Assembly (NCBI GenBank): GCA_963704595.1
Contig: OY969922.1
Location: 2,728,001-2,792,000 of the forward strand
Direction of reading: 5' to 3'
Length of the DNA: 64,000 nt
DNA from: Acuticoccus sp963704595
GTDB taxonomy: Bacteria; Pseudomonadota; Alphaproteobacteria; Rhizobiales; Amorphaceae
Positions 1-8,250 of this stretch are shown here, one piece after another (position 1 is the stretch's first letter; each line of letters begins with the position of its first letter). The translations under genes were made by a program, and so were the position numbers. Below the pieces are notes generated by a model. That model saw only the letters and a list, made by a program, of their open reading frames with translations, did no database searches and was not told the DNA's origin.

Positions 1-1
1 C

Positions 2-742
2 CTCTACGGGATCTCGTCGTGGCGGATGATCTTCGTCGTCATGGGGATCGCGGGCCTCGCGAGCCTCGTCCTCACCGTCGTGCGCCTGCGCGAAACGCAT
101 CCGCCGAGCCCCCATCGCACCAATGTCTTCGCCAACTGGCTGCGGGAAGTTCGCGAACTCCTCGCGATCGGCGACTTCTGGCTGATCTCGGCGACGCTCG
201 CCGCGCTCTCGGTCGCGTTCTTCGCCTTCATCGCGGGCGGCGCGTTCGTCGCCTCCGCGGTGTACGAACTCGATGCGCAGACCTACGGGCTCTATTTCAT
301 CTTCATCGTCACCGGCTACGTCATCGGCAACTACTTCACCGGCCGCTATTCGGCACGGGTCGGCGTCGTGCCGATGATCCTGATCGGCAACACGATTGCC
401 GTCATCGGCATCGCCGCCGCCATGGTGCTGGCGTGGGCCGAGGCGCCGCACCCGCTCGCCCTCTTCGCGCCGATGCTGGTGATGGGGATCGGCAACGGCT
501 TCTCGCTGCCCAACTGCGTTGCGGGCTGCGTCAGCGTCCGGCCGGACCTTGCGGGGACGGCGGCGGGGGTTGCGGGCTTCTTCCAGATCGGATCGGGTGC
601 GCTCGCCAGCGTCGGCGTCGGCCTCCTGATCGAGTTCGACGTGTTCCCCGCCTCGTCCTGGCCAGTGCTCCTGCCGATGGCGGCCGGCGCCGCGATCGCC
701 CTCGTCCTGTCCTTCTGGCTGCGCCCCGCCCGCTTCTCCTGA
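2..742 (+). CDS. MFS drug-efflux transporter, DHA1/Bcr-CflA-like (5' truncated by window edge)
   Basis: This is the C-terminal ~246 residues of a major facilitator; the reading frame is open from base 2, so the start lies outside the window. Hydrophobic helices alternate with short loops. After the first visible helix a basic cytoplasmic linker (RLRETHPPSPHRTN) precedes about six more helices, as in the second half of a 12-TM proton-driven exporter. Helices such as GLYFIFIVTGYVIGNYFTG and MLVMGIGNGFSLPNCVAG fit the Bcr/CflA multidrug-resistance group. The substrate cannot be told from sequence. It converges on the Mrp gene with only 7 bp between the stops. Confidence 0.75.
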   Translation, partial: LYGISSWRMIFVVMGIAGLASLVLTVVRLRETHPPSPHRTNVFANWLREVRELLAIGDFWLISATLAALSVAFFAFIAGGAFVASAVYELDAQTYGLYFIFIVTGYVIGNYFTGRYSARVGVVPMILIGNTIAVIGIAAAMVLAWAEAPHPLALFAPMLVMGIGNGFSLPNCVAGCVSVRPDLAGTAAGVAGFFQIGSGALASVGVGLLIEFDVFPASSWPVLLPMAAGAAIALVLSFWLRPARFS

Positions 743-749
743 GCGAGGC

Positions 750-1991
750 TCAGGCCTCGAACACGATCCTGGGGAACGGCTTGTCGTCCGCGCCTTCCAG
801 AGCCGCCATCAGCCCCTCGGCGATGTGCCTGTAGGCGGCGCCAGCGCCGGTGTCCTCGAGCGCCACCGGCCGCCCGGCATCCGCGGCCTCGCGGATCGCG
901 ATGGTGAGCGCGATGCCGCCGAGGAACGGCACGCCCGTCGCCGCAGCCTCCGCCTCGCCGCCGCCATGGCCGAAGATATCCGTCGCCTCGCCGCAGTGCG
1001 GGCAGACGAAGGTCGACATGTTCTCCACCATCCCGAGCAGCGGAATGTTGACGGTGCGGAACATCTGCGCCGCCTTGCGCACGTCGACCAGCGCGAGGTC
1101 CTGGGGCGTCGTCACGATCACCGCGCCGTCGAGCGGCGTCTGCTGAGCGAGCGAGAGCTGGATGTCGCCGGTGCCGGGCGGCATGTCGATGATGAGGCAG
1201 TCGAGCGGCCCCCAGCGGGTGTCGCGCAGGAGCTGGTTGAGCGCGCCCGTCACCATCGGCCCGCGCCACACCACGGGCTGCTCCGGCTTGATGAGGTAAC
1301 CGATCGACATCGCCCTGATCCCGAACCGCTCCACCGCGGCGAACCCCCCGGGCTCGGTCTGCGGCTTGTGGTCCGGCACCCCCATCAGCGTCGGAACCGA
1401 AGGACCGTAGATGTCGGCGTCGAGCAGGCCGACACGCCAGCCCATCGCCGCCAGCGCCACGGCAATGTTGAACGACACGGTGGACTTGCCGACCCCGCCC
1501 TTGCCGGACCCCACGGCGACGATCCGCGATATACCCTCGACCGGCCCGGTCCGCGCCGCACCACCCTTCGCCTGCGGCCCCGGCGCGCCCGGCCCGCGCC
1601 GCGGCCCTGCCGGCGCTGGCGCTGCTGCCTGTGCGGGTGGCTTCGCGTCGGCGTCGGCGCCGTCGCCGTCCGCACGGCCGACGCCGGCAAGCCGCTTCAC
1701 CTTGCCGAGGAGGCCCGCCTCGCGCCGCTCCGGTGCGGCCTCAGCGTCCTCCACCAGCGCCGCGAGGACACGGCTCACGCCCTCCAGCGCCTCCACCCTG
1801 CGCTGCGCCTCGGCGCGCACGGGCTCCATCGCCGCCCGCTCACCGGGCGCCACGGAAAGCGCGAAGGCGACGCGTCCGCCCTCGACCACCAGCGAGCGGA
1901 TGCGCGAGGCCGGCAGCGCAGCGCCACCCGGCAGTTCCACACTGGCCAGCGTCGCCTCGACCGCCGCCCGGTCCACCTGATCGCCAGCCAT
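750..1991 (-). CDS. apbC: Mrp/ApbC/NBP35-family P-loop ATPase, Fe-S cluster carrier
   Basis: The 413-residue protein binds and transfers Fe-S clusters in the cytosol and uses ATP. An N-terminal MIP18/DUF59-like domain covers about residues 1-85. An Ala/Pro-rich linker (105-150) follows, then the deviant Walker A GSGKGGVGKST near 161-171, the switch motif LLDADIYGPSVP, IDMPPGTGD, and the cluster-binding CPHCGE. The frame is intact throughout. ATG at 1989-1991 gives the expected N-terminus. It is monocistronic here and divergent from the NAD kinase across about 170 bp. A functional link to the suf cluster at 37.6-44.5 kb is likely but not shown by position. Confidence 0.92.
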   Translation of the reverse strand: MAGDQVDRAAVEATLASVELPGGAALPASRIRSLVVEGGRVAFALSVAPGERAAMEPVRAEAQRRVEALEGVSRVLAALVEDAEAAPERREAGLLGKVKRLAGVGRADGDGADADAKPPAQAAAPAPAGPRRGPGAPGPQAKGGAARTGPVEGISRIVAVGSGKGGVGKSTVSFNIAVALAAMGWRVGLLDADIYGPSVPTLMGVPDHKPQTEPGGFAAVERFGIRAMSIGYLIKPEQPVVWRGPMVTGALNQLLRDTRWGPLDCLIIDMPPGTGDIQLSLAQQTPLDGAVIVTTPQDLALVDVRKAAQMFRTVNIPLLGMVENMSTFVCPHCGEATDIFGHGGGEAEAAATGVPFLGGIALTIAIREAADAGRPVALEDTGAGAAYRHIAEGLMAALEGADDKPFPRIVFEA

Positions 1992-2159
1992 AAGTTCCCT
2001 TTCGCGTCACGCACCGCACACGCCGCGCCCATGGCGCGCGGCCGGCATCCTTGTTAACCGTCGTTGACGCGCCCCGGCAAACGCTGATGATGCCGGTCCC
2101 TCAGTTCCCGCCGCCAGGATCCTTCACATGCCCCCCCTCGCGACGAGCAGTCCCGCCCC

Positions 2160-2924
2160 GTGAGCGAACGTTTCGCCTTCCTCGCCGCCGACACCGACGA
2201 GGCCCGCGCCGCGGCCGACCTGCTCTCACGCCGCTACGGCAGCGTCGAGCCCGAGGACGCCGACGTCATCATCGCGCTCGGCGGCGACGGGATGATGCTG
2301 CAGACGCTCCACCGCTTCATGTCGTCCGGCAAGCCAACCTTCGGCATGAACCGCGGCTCCGTCGGCTTCCTGATGAACGACTACGTGCTCGACGACCTGC
2401 CGGCCCGCCTCGCGAAGGCCGACACCACCACCATCCGCCCCCTGATGATGACGGCGGAGGACGTCTACGGCGAGGTCACCACCGCGCGCGCGATCAACGA
2501 GGTGTCGCTGCTGCGCCAGTCCCACCAGGCCGCAAAGCTGTCGCTCCACATCGACGGCCGCGCGCGCCTCAAGGAGCTGATCTGCGACGGGGTCCTCGTC
2601 GCGACCCCCGCGGGCTCCACCGCCTACAACCTCTCCGCCCACGGCCCCATCCTGCCGATCAACGCGCAGCTCCTGGCGCTCACCCCCATCTCGGCGTTCC
2701 GCCCGAGGCGCTGGCGCGGCGCGCTGCTGCCGTCCCACGTGACCGTCACCATCGAGTGCCTGGAGCGGGACAAGCGCCCCGTCGCCGCCGCCGCCGACCA
2801 CGTCGAGATCCGCCGCCTCGCCCGCGTCGAGATCCGCGAGGACCGCGACGCCTCCTGCATCATCATGTTCGACCCCGACCACTCGTGGGACGAGCGCATC
2901 CTAGCAGAACAGTTCACCTATTGA
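2160..2924 (+). CDS. nadK: NAD kinase
   Basis: ATP-dependent phosphorylation of NAD to NADP in the cytosol. The 254-residue protein has the catalytic GGDGMML at about 41-47, the NE motif in AINEVSLLRQ, and the glycine-rich DGVLVATPAGSTAYNLSA signature, all in family order. The length is normal for the short alphaproteobacterial form. The start is GTG at 2160; no ATG lies closer to the conserved MSERFAFLAA-like start. It is followed by a 309-bp gene-free stretch with a strong hairpin. Confidence 0.93.
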   Translation: MSERFAFLAADTDEARAAADLLSRRYGSVEPEDADVIIALGGDGMMLQTLHRFMSSGKPTFGMNRGSVGFLMNDYVLDDLPARLAKADTTTIRPLMMTAEDVYGEVTTARAINEVSLLRQSHQAAKLSLHIDGRARLKELICDGVLVATPAGSTAYNLSAHGPILPINAQLLALTPISAFRPRRWRGALLPSHVTVTIECLERDKRPVAAAADHVEIRRLARVEIREDRDASCIIMFDPDHSWDERILAEQFTY

Positions 2925-3233
2925 CGCGTAGAGGCTTGGCACCCGGCCGTCCCGACCTTCGGCGCGACGCTCGGGCCCAAAACCCCTCGGCAACCGCCCC
3001 CACTGTTCCTCTGGTGAATCGGGTCGCGTCATGTTCCCCCGGCATGTTCCTCCGGAGCCATCATGCGAACGCAATGGCCCGGCCCGGTGAGGGTGTCACC
3101 CGAAGGGCCGGAACGATAGTGGAGGACGGCGCAGCCGTTGACGCCCTCACCGGGCCGGGCCACCCTCGCCCCATGATGCAACGGGGTTCCTGGCACCAGC
3201 GCCACCCCCAAAGCCGAACACGGGAATGAAGCC
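2925..3233. other. Gene-free stretch between nadK and the MaoC-like gene, with hairpin and short tandem repeat
   Basis: No credible coding frame is seen in these 309 bp. They hold a tandem 13-bp near-duplicate (CATGTTCCCCCGG then CATGTTCCTCCGG, about 3030-3055) and the large inverted repeat at 3076-3161 listed separately. The MaoC-like gene's own promoter must lie here or read through from nadK. Confidence 0.6.
3076..3161. repeat. Perfect 18-bp inverted repeat (large hairpin)
   Basis: The arms at 3076-3093 and 3144-3161 are exact reverse complements over 18 bp (GGCCCGGCCCGGTGAGGG and its complement). Four more inner pairs, one of them a wobble, extend the stem. The loop is about 50 nt and has no T-run after it, so this is not a classic intrinsic terminator. 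It may be a REP-like or MITE-like element, or a structured leader for the gene at 3234. Confidence 0.75.
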
Positions 3234-3689
3234 ATGGCAGGCCTCTACTACGAGGATTTCGAGGTCGGCGCGGTCACGCGCCACACCCTGTCGCGCACCA
3301 TCACCGAGGCCGACAACATCCTCTTCTCCAACATGACGCTGAACCCCCAGCCGCTCCACATCGACAGGCACTTCTGCGAGCGGCACACCGAATGGGGCCA
3401 GCCCATCGTGAACTCGCTGTTCACCCTCGGCCTTCTCATCGGGATCTCGGTGAACGACCTCACGGTCGGCACCACGGTCGCCAACCTCGGCATGAGCGAG
3501 ACTCGCTTCCCCCATCCCCTCTTCAACGGCGACAGCCTCTACGCGGAGACGAAGGTGCTCTCGAAGCGGGAATCGAAATCCCGCCCGGACGTCGGCCTCG
3601 TGGAGTTCGAGCACACCGGCTTCAACCAGGACGAGGTGGTCGTCGCCGTCACCAGACGGATGGCGATGATGAAGAAGCGCGCCGCCTGA
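3234..3689 (+). CDS. MaoC-like hot-dog dehydratase/hydratase, possible mesaconyl-CoA hydratase
   Basis: A 151-residue single hot-dog domain of the MaoC hydratase type, acting on an acyl-CoA in the cytosol. The hydratase-like segment TEADNILFSNMTLNPQPLHID sits near 27-47, and LFNGDSLYAETKVLSKRESKSR is typical of the fold's second half. The stop overlaps the next gene's ATG (TGATG at 3687-3691), so it is co-translated with a CitE/HpcH-like lyase. That pairing matches mesaconyl-CoA hydratase with malyl/citramalyl-CoA lyase in the ethylmalonyl-CoA pathway or C5-acid catabolism. This is an inference from context; no single residue proves the substrate. Confidence 0.8.
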   Translation: MAGLYYEDFEVGAVTRHTLSRTITEADNILFSNMTLNPQPLHIDRHFCERHTEWGQPIVNSLFTLGLLIGISVNDLTVGTTVANLGMSETRFPHPLFNGDSLYAETKVLSKRESKSRPDVGLVEFEHTGFNQDEVVVAVTRRMAMMKKRAA

Positions 3690-4554
3690 TGCGTTCCTGG
3701 CTGTTCGTCCCGGCGGACCAGGAGCGCAAGATCGAGAAGGCGTTCGCCACCGAGGCCGACGTCGTCATCCTCGACCTCGAGGACAGCGTCGCCCCCGCCC
3801 GCAAGGCCGCCGCGCGCGAGTGCGCCGTCGCCGCCCGCGCCATCGCGCCGGCGCGCACCGCGATCCGCATCAACGCCCTGGATGCCGGGATGGTCGACGC
3901 CGACATCGCCGCCGTCGCCGGAGCGGCCCCGGCGTTTGTCGTCCTCCCCAAGGCCGAGGGCGGCGCCAGCATCGGCGAGCTCGCCGCCCGCCTGTCGGTG
4001 GCCGAGGCCGAGGCGGGTCTCCCCGACGGCTGCGATCCGCATCATGGCGATCGTGACGGAGACCGCCGCCTCGCTCTTCAAGCTCGGCACCTATGCCGGG
4101 GCGTCGACGCGGCTCGCCGCCATGGGCTGGGGCGCGGAAGACCTCTCCACCGCGCTCGGTGCCACTCGCACCCGCGACGCCGAGAACCGCCTCACCGGCG
4201 CCTTCGCCCTTGCCCGCACGCTCACCCTCGCCGGCGCCCACGCCGCAGGCGCGCTCCCGCTCGACGCGGTCCACACCGCGCTGAAGGACGAGGCCGGCCT
4301 CACCGCCGAATGCGAGGCGGCGGCAGCGGACGGTTTCCTCGGCAAGATGGCGATCCACCCGGCGCAGGTGCCGGTCATCAACCGCGCCTTCACGCCCGCC
4401 AGCAGAGGCACTCGCCGCGGCAGGGCGCATCGTCGACGCATTCGCCGCCGAGCCCGATGCCGGCGTCCTGTCGCTGGATGGGAAAATGGTCGACCGGCCG
4501 CATCTCGCCAACGCGGAGCGGCTCATCGCGAGGGCACGGGCCCTCGGGATCTGA
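3689..4554 (+). CDS. HpcH/HpaI (CitE-like) aldolase/acyl-CoA lyase; two +1 frame breaks
   Basis: The start MRSWLFVPADQERKIEKAF, with VVILDLEDSVAP near 28-39, is the classic CitE/malyl-CoA-lyase N-terminus. The later segments RIMAIVTETAASLF, GASTRLAAMGWGAEDL and GFLGKMAIHPAQVPVIN complete the TIM barrel. The frame changes by +1 near 4030 (before IRIMAIVTE) and again near 4403 (before EALAAAGRIVDAF). With both corrected the protein is 287 residues, normal for the family. It cleaves a beta-hydroxyacyl-CoA (malyl-, citramalyl- or citryl-like) and is translationally coupled to the MaoC-like gene. The breaks look like sequence errors, since the protein is conserved on both sides. Confidence 0.82.
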
Positions 4555-4587
4555 GCGGCAGCGCAGCCCGCGCCGCCGCTCAGTCGT

Positions 4588-5201
4588 TTACCCCGGATAG
4601 GTCTCCCGGAACGGCGTGAGCGTCATCGCCCGTTCCGCCAGCGCCTCAAGCGCGGGATACTCGCGATCCACCACCCAGGGCGTCGCGATCTTCGCCATCT
4701 GGTAGGCGCAGACGACGGCCACATCGCCGCCGTCAGGCACGCCGGCACCGGCGAACTCGCCGGTCTCGCTGGCGTTGGCGTCCATTGCAGCCAGACCGTC
4801 GCGGGCCTGCCCGGTGATCCGGTCCAGCCACTCGTCCCACACAGCTCAGGCGGGCGGCGACCCTTCTCGTAGAACACCGCCACGATCTTCTCGGTGGTGG
4901 AGTGCGCCAGCGCGATGCGCTGGAGCGTCACCCGCCGCGCCGGCCCGCCCTCGGGCACGAGGCGCAGGTGCGGCATCGTCTCGTCGAGGTAGTCGCAGAT
5001 CGCGAACGTCTCGATCAGCGACGTGCCGTCGTCGAGCACCAGCGCAGGAACGCGCCGGCTGGGATGGACCTCGGCAAGCCTGTCCGCCACCGCAGGATCG
5101 AACGTGCCGAGAATCTCCCGGTCGATCGCCCGCTCCTGCAGCGCACACCAGATCGCGACGCGCCGGACGTAAGGCGAAAGATCCCGCCCGACGAGTTTCA
5201 T
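4588..5201 (-). CDS. Glutathione S-transferase family protein; -1 frame break
   Basis: The N-terminal thioredoxin-like domain is clear: MKLVGRDLSPYVRRVAIWCA, then HPSRRVPALVLDDGTSLIET with the conserved cis-Pro in VPALV and the ET glutathione contact. An all-helical C-terminal domain follows (VWDEWLDRITGQARDG onward). The frame slips by one missing base near 4843, between PPEL and VWDEW; corrected length is 204 residues. ATG at 5199-5201 overlaps the ndk stop (TGATG), so it is downstream in an ndk operon. Probably a cytosolic detoxification or thiol-transfer enzyme; the class is unclear. Confidence 0.82.
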
Positions 5202-5623
5202 CAGCCGACGAGCTCGGTGCCGGAGAACCAGAACGCGATTTCTTCGGCAGCGGTCTCGGGCGCGTCGGAGCCGTGGACGGCGTTCTCGCCGATGGAGTCG
5301 GCGAAGTCCTTGCGGATGGTGCCCTCTGCGGCTTCGGCCGGGTTGGTGGCGCCCATCACTTCGCGGTTCTTGGCAATGGCGTTCTCGCCTTCCAGCACCT
5401 GGACGACCGTCGGGCCGGACGACATGAATTCGGTCAGCTCGCCGTAGAACGGGCGCGCGGCGTGGACGGCGTAGAACGCTTCCGCCTGGCGCTTCGACAT
5501 GTGGACGCGCTTGGAGGCGACGACGCGCAGGCCAGCGCTCTCCAGCCGGTCGATGATCTTGCCGGTCACGTTCTTTGCCGTCGCATCGGGCTTGATCATC
5601 GAGAAGGTGCGTTCGATCGCCAT
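5201..5623 (-). CDS. ndk: Nucleoside diphosphate kinase
   Basis: Transfers the gamma-phosphate of ATP to other NDPs through a phosphohistidine. The 140-residue protein begins MAIERTFSMIKPDATAKN and contains the VVQVLEGENAI segment, the Arg-rich nucleotide site and the signature NAVHGSDAPETAAEEIAFWF with the catalytic His. ATG at 5621-5623 is chosen because the upstream in-frame extension is not conserved-looking. The full length matches the family (about 140). First gene of a two-gene unit with the GST. Confidence 0.96.
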   Translation of the reverse strand: MAIERTFSMIKPDATAKNVTGKIIDRLESAGLRVVASKRVHMSKRQAEAFYAVHAARPFYGELTEFMSSGPTVVQVLEGENAIAKNREVMGATNPAEAAEGTIRKDFADSIGENAVHGSDAPETAAEEIAFWFSGTELVG

Positions 5624-5739
5624 GGGTTTCGTCCTTTGAAACAGATAATATCGGCGGGAGGCATCCCGCATTGCCCGCTCCATACGCTGGCGGGCCGCCG
5701 TGCTGCAACGGGTGCCGGCCAGAATGGAGACCAGAAGCC

Positions 5740-6249
5740 GTGAAAGCGCTCTATACGATGCTCGCCAACTACAACAGGTGGGCCAACCAGCGTCTCTATG
5801 CCGCCGTGGCGCCCTTGCCCGAGGCCGCCTACCGGTCCGACGAGGGCGCCTTCTTCAAGTCCCTCCACGGCACGCTCAACCACCTCGTCGCGGCCGACCG
5901 CATATGGCTCACCCGCTTCACCGGAGAGGGCGAGGCCCCGTCCCGGCTCGACGCGATCATCGCGGAAGACTTCACCACGCTCCGCGAGGAGCGCGAGGCG
6001 ACCGACAACGCCTATATCGGCTACGTCGCCCGCCTCACCGAGGAGGCGCTCGGCAAGCCCTTCACCTACACCCCCGTCACCACCCCGGTGCCGGTGACGC
6101 AGCCGCTCGGGCCGGCGCTCCTCCACGCCTTCAACCACCAGACCCACCACAGGGGCCAGTGCCACACGCTCCTCACCCGCCTCACCGGCGAGGCCCCCGG
6201 CTTCGATCTCATCTCCTACCAGCGCGAAACCGGCGAGGGCATGGGCTGA
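5740..6249 (+). CDS. DinB/YfiT-like four-helix metal-binding protein
   Basis: A 169-residue DinB-superfamily helical bundle. The three metal-ligand histidines are placed as expected: one in LNHLVAADRIW (helix 2) and two in FNHQTHHRGQCHTLL (helix 4). Such proteins bind Zn or Ni, and many are uncharacterised thiol transferases or damage-inducible proteins; the exact role is unknown. The GTG start at 5740 is preferred because GGAGA at 5725-5729 lies 10 nt upstream and VKALYTMLANYNRWANQ is the typical start; the ATG-less upstream extension is not. Divergent from ndk. Confidence 0.82.
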   Translation: MKALYTMLANYNRWANQRLYAAVAPLPEAAYRSDEGAFFKSLHGTLNHLVAADRIWLTRFTGEGEAPSRLDAIIAEDFTTLREEREATDNAYIGYVARLTEEALGKPFTYTPVTTPVPVTQPLGPALLHAFNHQTHHRGQCHTLLTRLTGEAPGFDLISYQRETGEGMG

Positions 6250-6264
6250 CGCTCCGGCGCCGCT

Positions 6265-7851
6265 TCATACGCGCTCGGGCGAAGCCGTGACGTTCTGCGA
6301 GGCGCGGTGCTTCACGTAGTAGTCGGTGAACTCCTCGCCTGGCATCGCCCGGGCGAAAAGCCAGCCCTGCGCCGACTGGACGCCCTCCCGCGCCAGGAAG
6401 GCCGCCTGCGCCTCCGTCTCCACGCCTTCCGCGACCAGCGTCAGGTCGAGGTCGTTCGCGAGGGATATGATGTGGTCGGTCACGCTGCTGGTGACCGCTT
6501 CGGTCCCGACGGCGTCAATGAAGGCCTTGTCGATCTTGAGCGTGTCGATCGGCAGCTCCTGCAGATACTGGAGGCTGGAGTAGCCCGTGCCGAAGTCGTC
6601 GATCGCGGTCCGGTAGCCGCGACGGCGCAACTCCTTCAGCGTCGTCCTCGCACCGTCGATGTCGACGAAGCTGCGCTCCGTCGCCTCGATGCAGATCTGG
6701 CGGGGCTCGATGTCCGATCCCGCGAGTGCGCGGTCCAGGCCCAGCAGGATTCGTCCCGAACTGATGTCCGCGGCACCGGTATTGACTGCGATGTAGAGAG
6801 AGCGATCCTCCCGAAGGATGGCTCCAAGGTCGTCGACGACCATCTCGATCACCTCGTCGGTTATCCGTGAAAGGAGCCCGATCTCTTCGGCAATCGGAAT
6901 GAACAGGTCAGGCCTGACGATTTCGCCATTCGGCCGCCGCCAACGCACCAGCGCCTCGCCGCCCAGGCAGGTCCTCGACGGCAGGGCCACGATGGGCTGG
7001 TACTCGAGGAAGAATTCATGGTGCCGAATCGCCGCAGACAGCTCCGACCCTACCGACCTGCGGTGGCGCAGGACCCAGAAACTGCCCGCACCGAACAACC
7101 ATGCGATCCCCGCGGCCGCCGGAATGAGGGTCGATGTCCCGTCTGCGAACCTGTCGGCGACGCGAACCGGATCGGCACTCACCGTCACCACCCAGTGCGC
7201 CGACCGCGCCTCCGCGACAACGGCATTTTCGCCCGGTGGCGGCAACTTCGCTCCGGCCGCGGGAGCCGCCAGCAAGGTGATCCCTTCTGGCGTTCCTATC
7301 GTGACATTCAAGCCCCGGGCCGCCCAGGCGAGGGCATCGTAGAACTGGCGCTGGTCGACGAGGACGCGGTATCCACCCCGCCGCAGGATCAGGATGGGTC
7401 CCCGGTCTGGAAGCTCGGCAAGCCACCCCCCCGGCCAGTTGATGACCAGTTCGATGCCGTCGGGCTGGATCGTGTCTGTGGGCTGGACGATGTCCTCGAG
7501 CCGCTCCCCGCTGAAGCCGGAGCACAGGACATCGTCGCCTTCGCCGTAGGCAACATTATGAGCCCAAAGTGACTCCAGGCCCAGGAGAAACATCTCGTGA
7601 ATGTTTTCCGGTGAGCACGGGACGGTGTCGGAGGCTTCGATTCGCTCCAGAACGCTTACCGCGTCGGCGTAGATGAGGTCGGAATGGGCCGCGACCTGTT
7701 GGGCGGCCTCCCTGACTGCGTTCCGGTGGTCGGCGACGTCCGTTATCCACGACAGCAGGACCACCAACGCGAGGAGCGCGCCGGTCCCGGCAAACGCGAT
7801 GAGCAAGCTGAGCCATAGAGCGCGCACTCTGGACAAGGGATCATCTTCCAT
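6265..7851 (-). CDS. CSS-motif sensor cyclic-di-GMP phosphodiesterase (EAL domain)
   Basis: A 528-residue inner-membrane enzyme. TM1 is at about residues 10-35. A periplasmic CSS-type domain follows with its cysteines in TVPCSPENI and DVLCSGF, and TM2 is near 245-262. The cytoplasmic EAL domain runs from about 275 to 515. Catalytic motifs are visible: EALVRWRR, IEATERSFVDID, DDFGTGYSSLQYL, LKIDKAFID and AEGVETEAQ. It should linearise c-di-GMP to pGpG and lower its level in response to periplasmic redox (disulfide) state, as known for E. coli PdeC-type proteins. Divergent from nrdJ across a 400-bp intergenic region. Confidence 0.9.
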   Translation of the reverse strand: MEDDPLSRVRALWLSLLIAFAGTGALLALVVLLSWITDVADHRNAVREAAQQVAAHSDLIYADAVSVLERIEASDTVPCSPENIHEMFLLGLESLWAHNVAYGEGDDVLCSGFSGERLEDIVQPTDTIQPDGIELVINWPGGWLAELPDRGPILILRRGGYRVLVDQRQFYDALAWAARGLNVTIGTPEGITLLAAPAAGAKLPPPGENAVVAEARSAHWVVTVSADPVRVADRFADGTSTLIPAAAGIAWLFGAGSFWVLRHRRSVGSELSAAIRHHEFFLEYQPIVALPSRTCLGGEALVRWRRPNGEIVRPDLFIPIAEEIGLLSRITDEVIEMVVDDLGAILREDRSLYIAVNTGAADISSGRILLGLDRALAGSDIEPRQICIEATERSFVDIDGARTTLKELRRRGYRTAIDDFGTGYSSLQYLQELPIDTLKIDKAFIDAVGTEAVTSSVTDHIISLANDLDLTLVAEGVETEAQAAFLAREGVQSAQGWLFARAMPGEEFTDYYVKHRASQNVTASPERV

Positions 7852-8250
7852 GCGCAGCCGTCCCGCGTCTGGACGGCTTAGAGGCCCGATCGCCCTGCTC
7901 CTCTATAGCATTCCGGCAGGAGGCCTACAAACTGAAGGTTCCGGGGTCCTTTGTGACCCTGTCCGCATCACGCAAGAGGCGAATTGCGAAAGCCTGACTT
8001 TTCCGCGTTCTGCCCCATCCGCCACCGGTTCGACTTTTGCCCGACGTTAGGGATTTATCAACGAAGCCCCCTGCATCTTGTTGTTTCACCAACCGCGAAA
8101 CACCATATCTTGTGCCGGGCAACATTCACGAGCGGTGGAAAAACCCGCTCTTCCACAGGAACGAATCGCTCCTCGGGTTTCCCCAACTGCCCTGCACGCT
8201 CATCGTCGCGGCCATAGACACGCCGACACCGAAGACGGGATGCTTAACTG
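7852..8250. promoter_or_regulatory. Divergent promoter region between the EAL gene and nrdJ
   Basis: This 399-bp region carries no credible gene. It contains the tandem NrdR-like boxes at 8068-8115 and a locally AT-richer segment (about 7990-8160) where promoters would be expected. No cobalamin-riboswitch core could be recognised by eye. Confidence 0.55.
8068..8115 (+). promoter_or_regulatory. Tandem NrdR-box-like operator upstream of nrdJ
   Basis: The 16-mer ACACCATATCTTGTGC at 8100-8115 closely matches the NrdR palindrome (roughly ACACWATATATWGTGT). A weaker copy sharing ATCTTGT lies at 8068-8083. The two are exactly 32 bp apart, the three-turn spacing typical of paired NrdR boxes. It ends about 135 bp before the nrdJ ATG. 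NrdR is the ATP/dATP-sensing repressor of ribonucleotide reductases, so the placement fits. The upstream copy is degenerate. Confidence 0.65.

Noticed and set aside
7852..8250. Cobalamin riboswitch upstream of the B12-dependent reductase
   Set aside because: No B12-box-like core could be recognised by eye; the visible signal is a tandem NrdR box. A covariance search would settle this.
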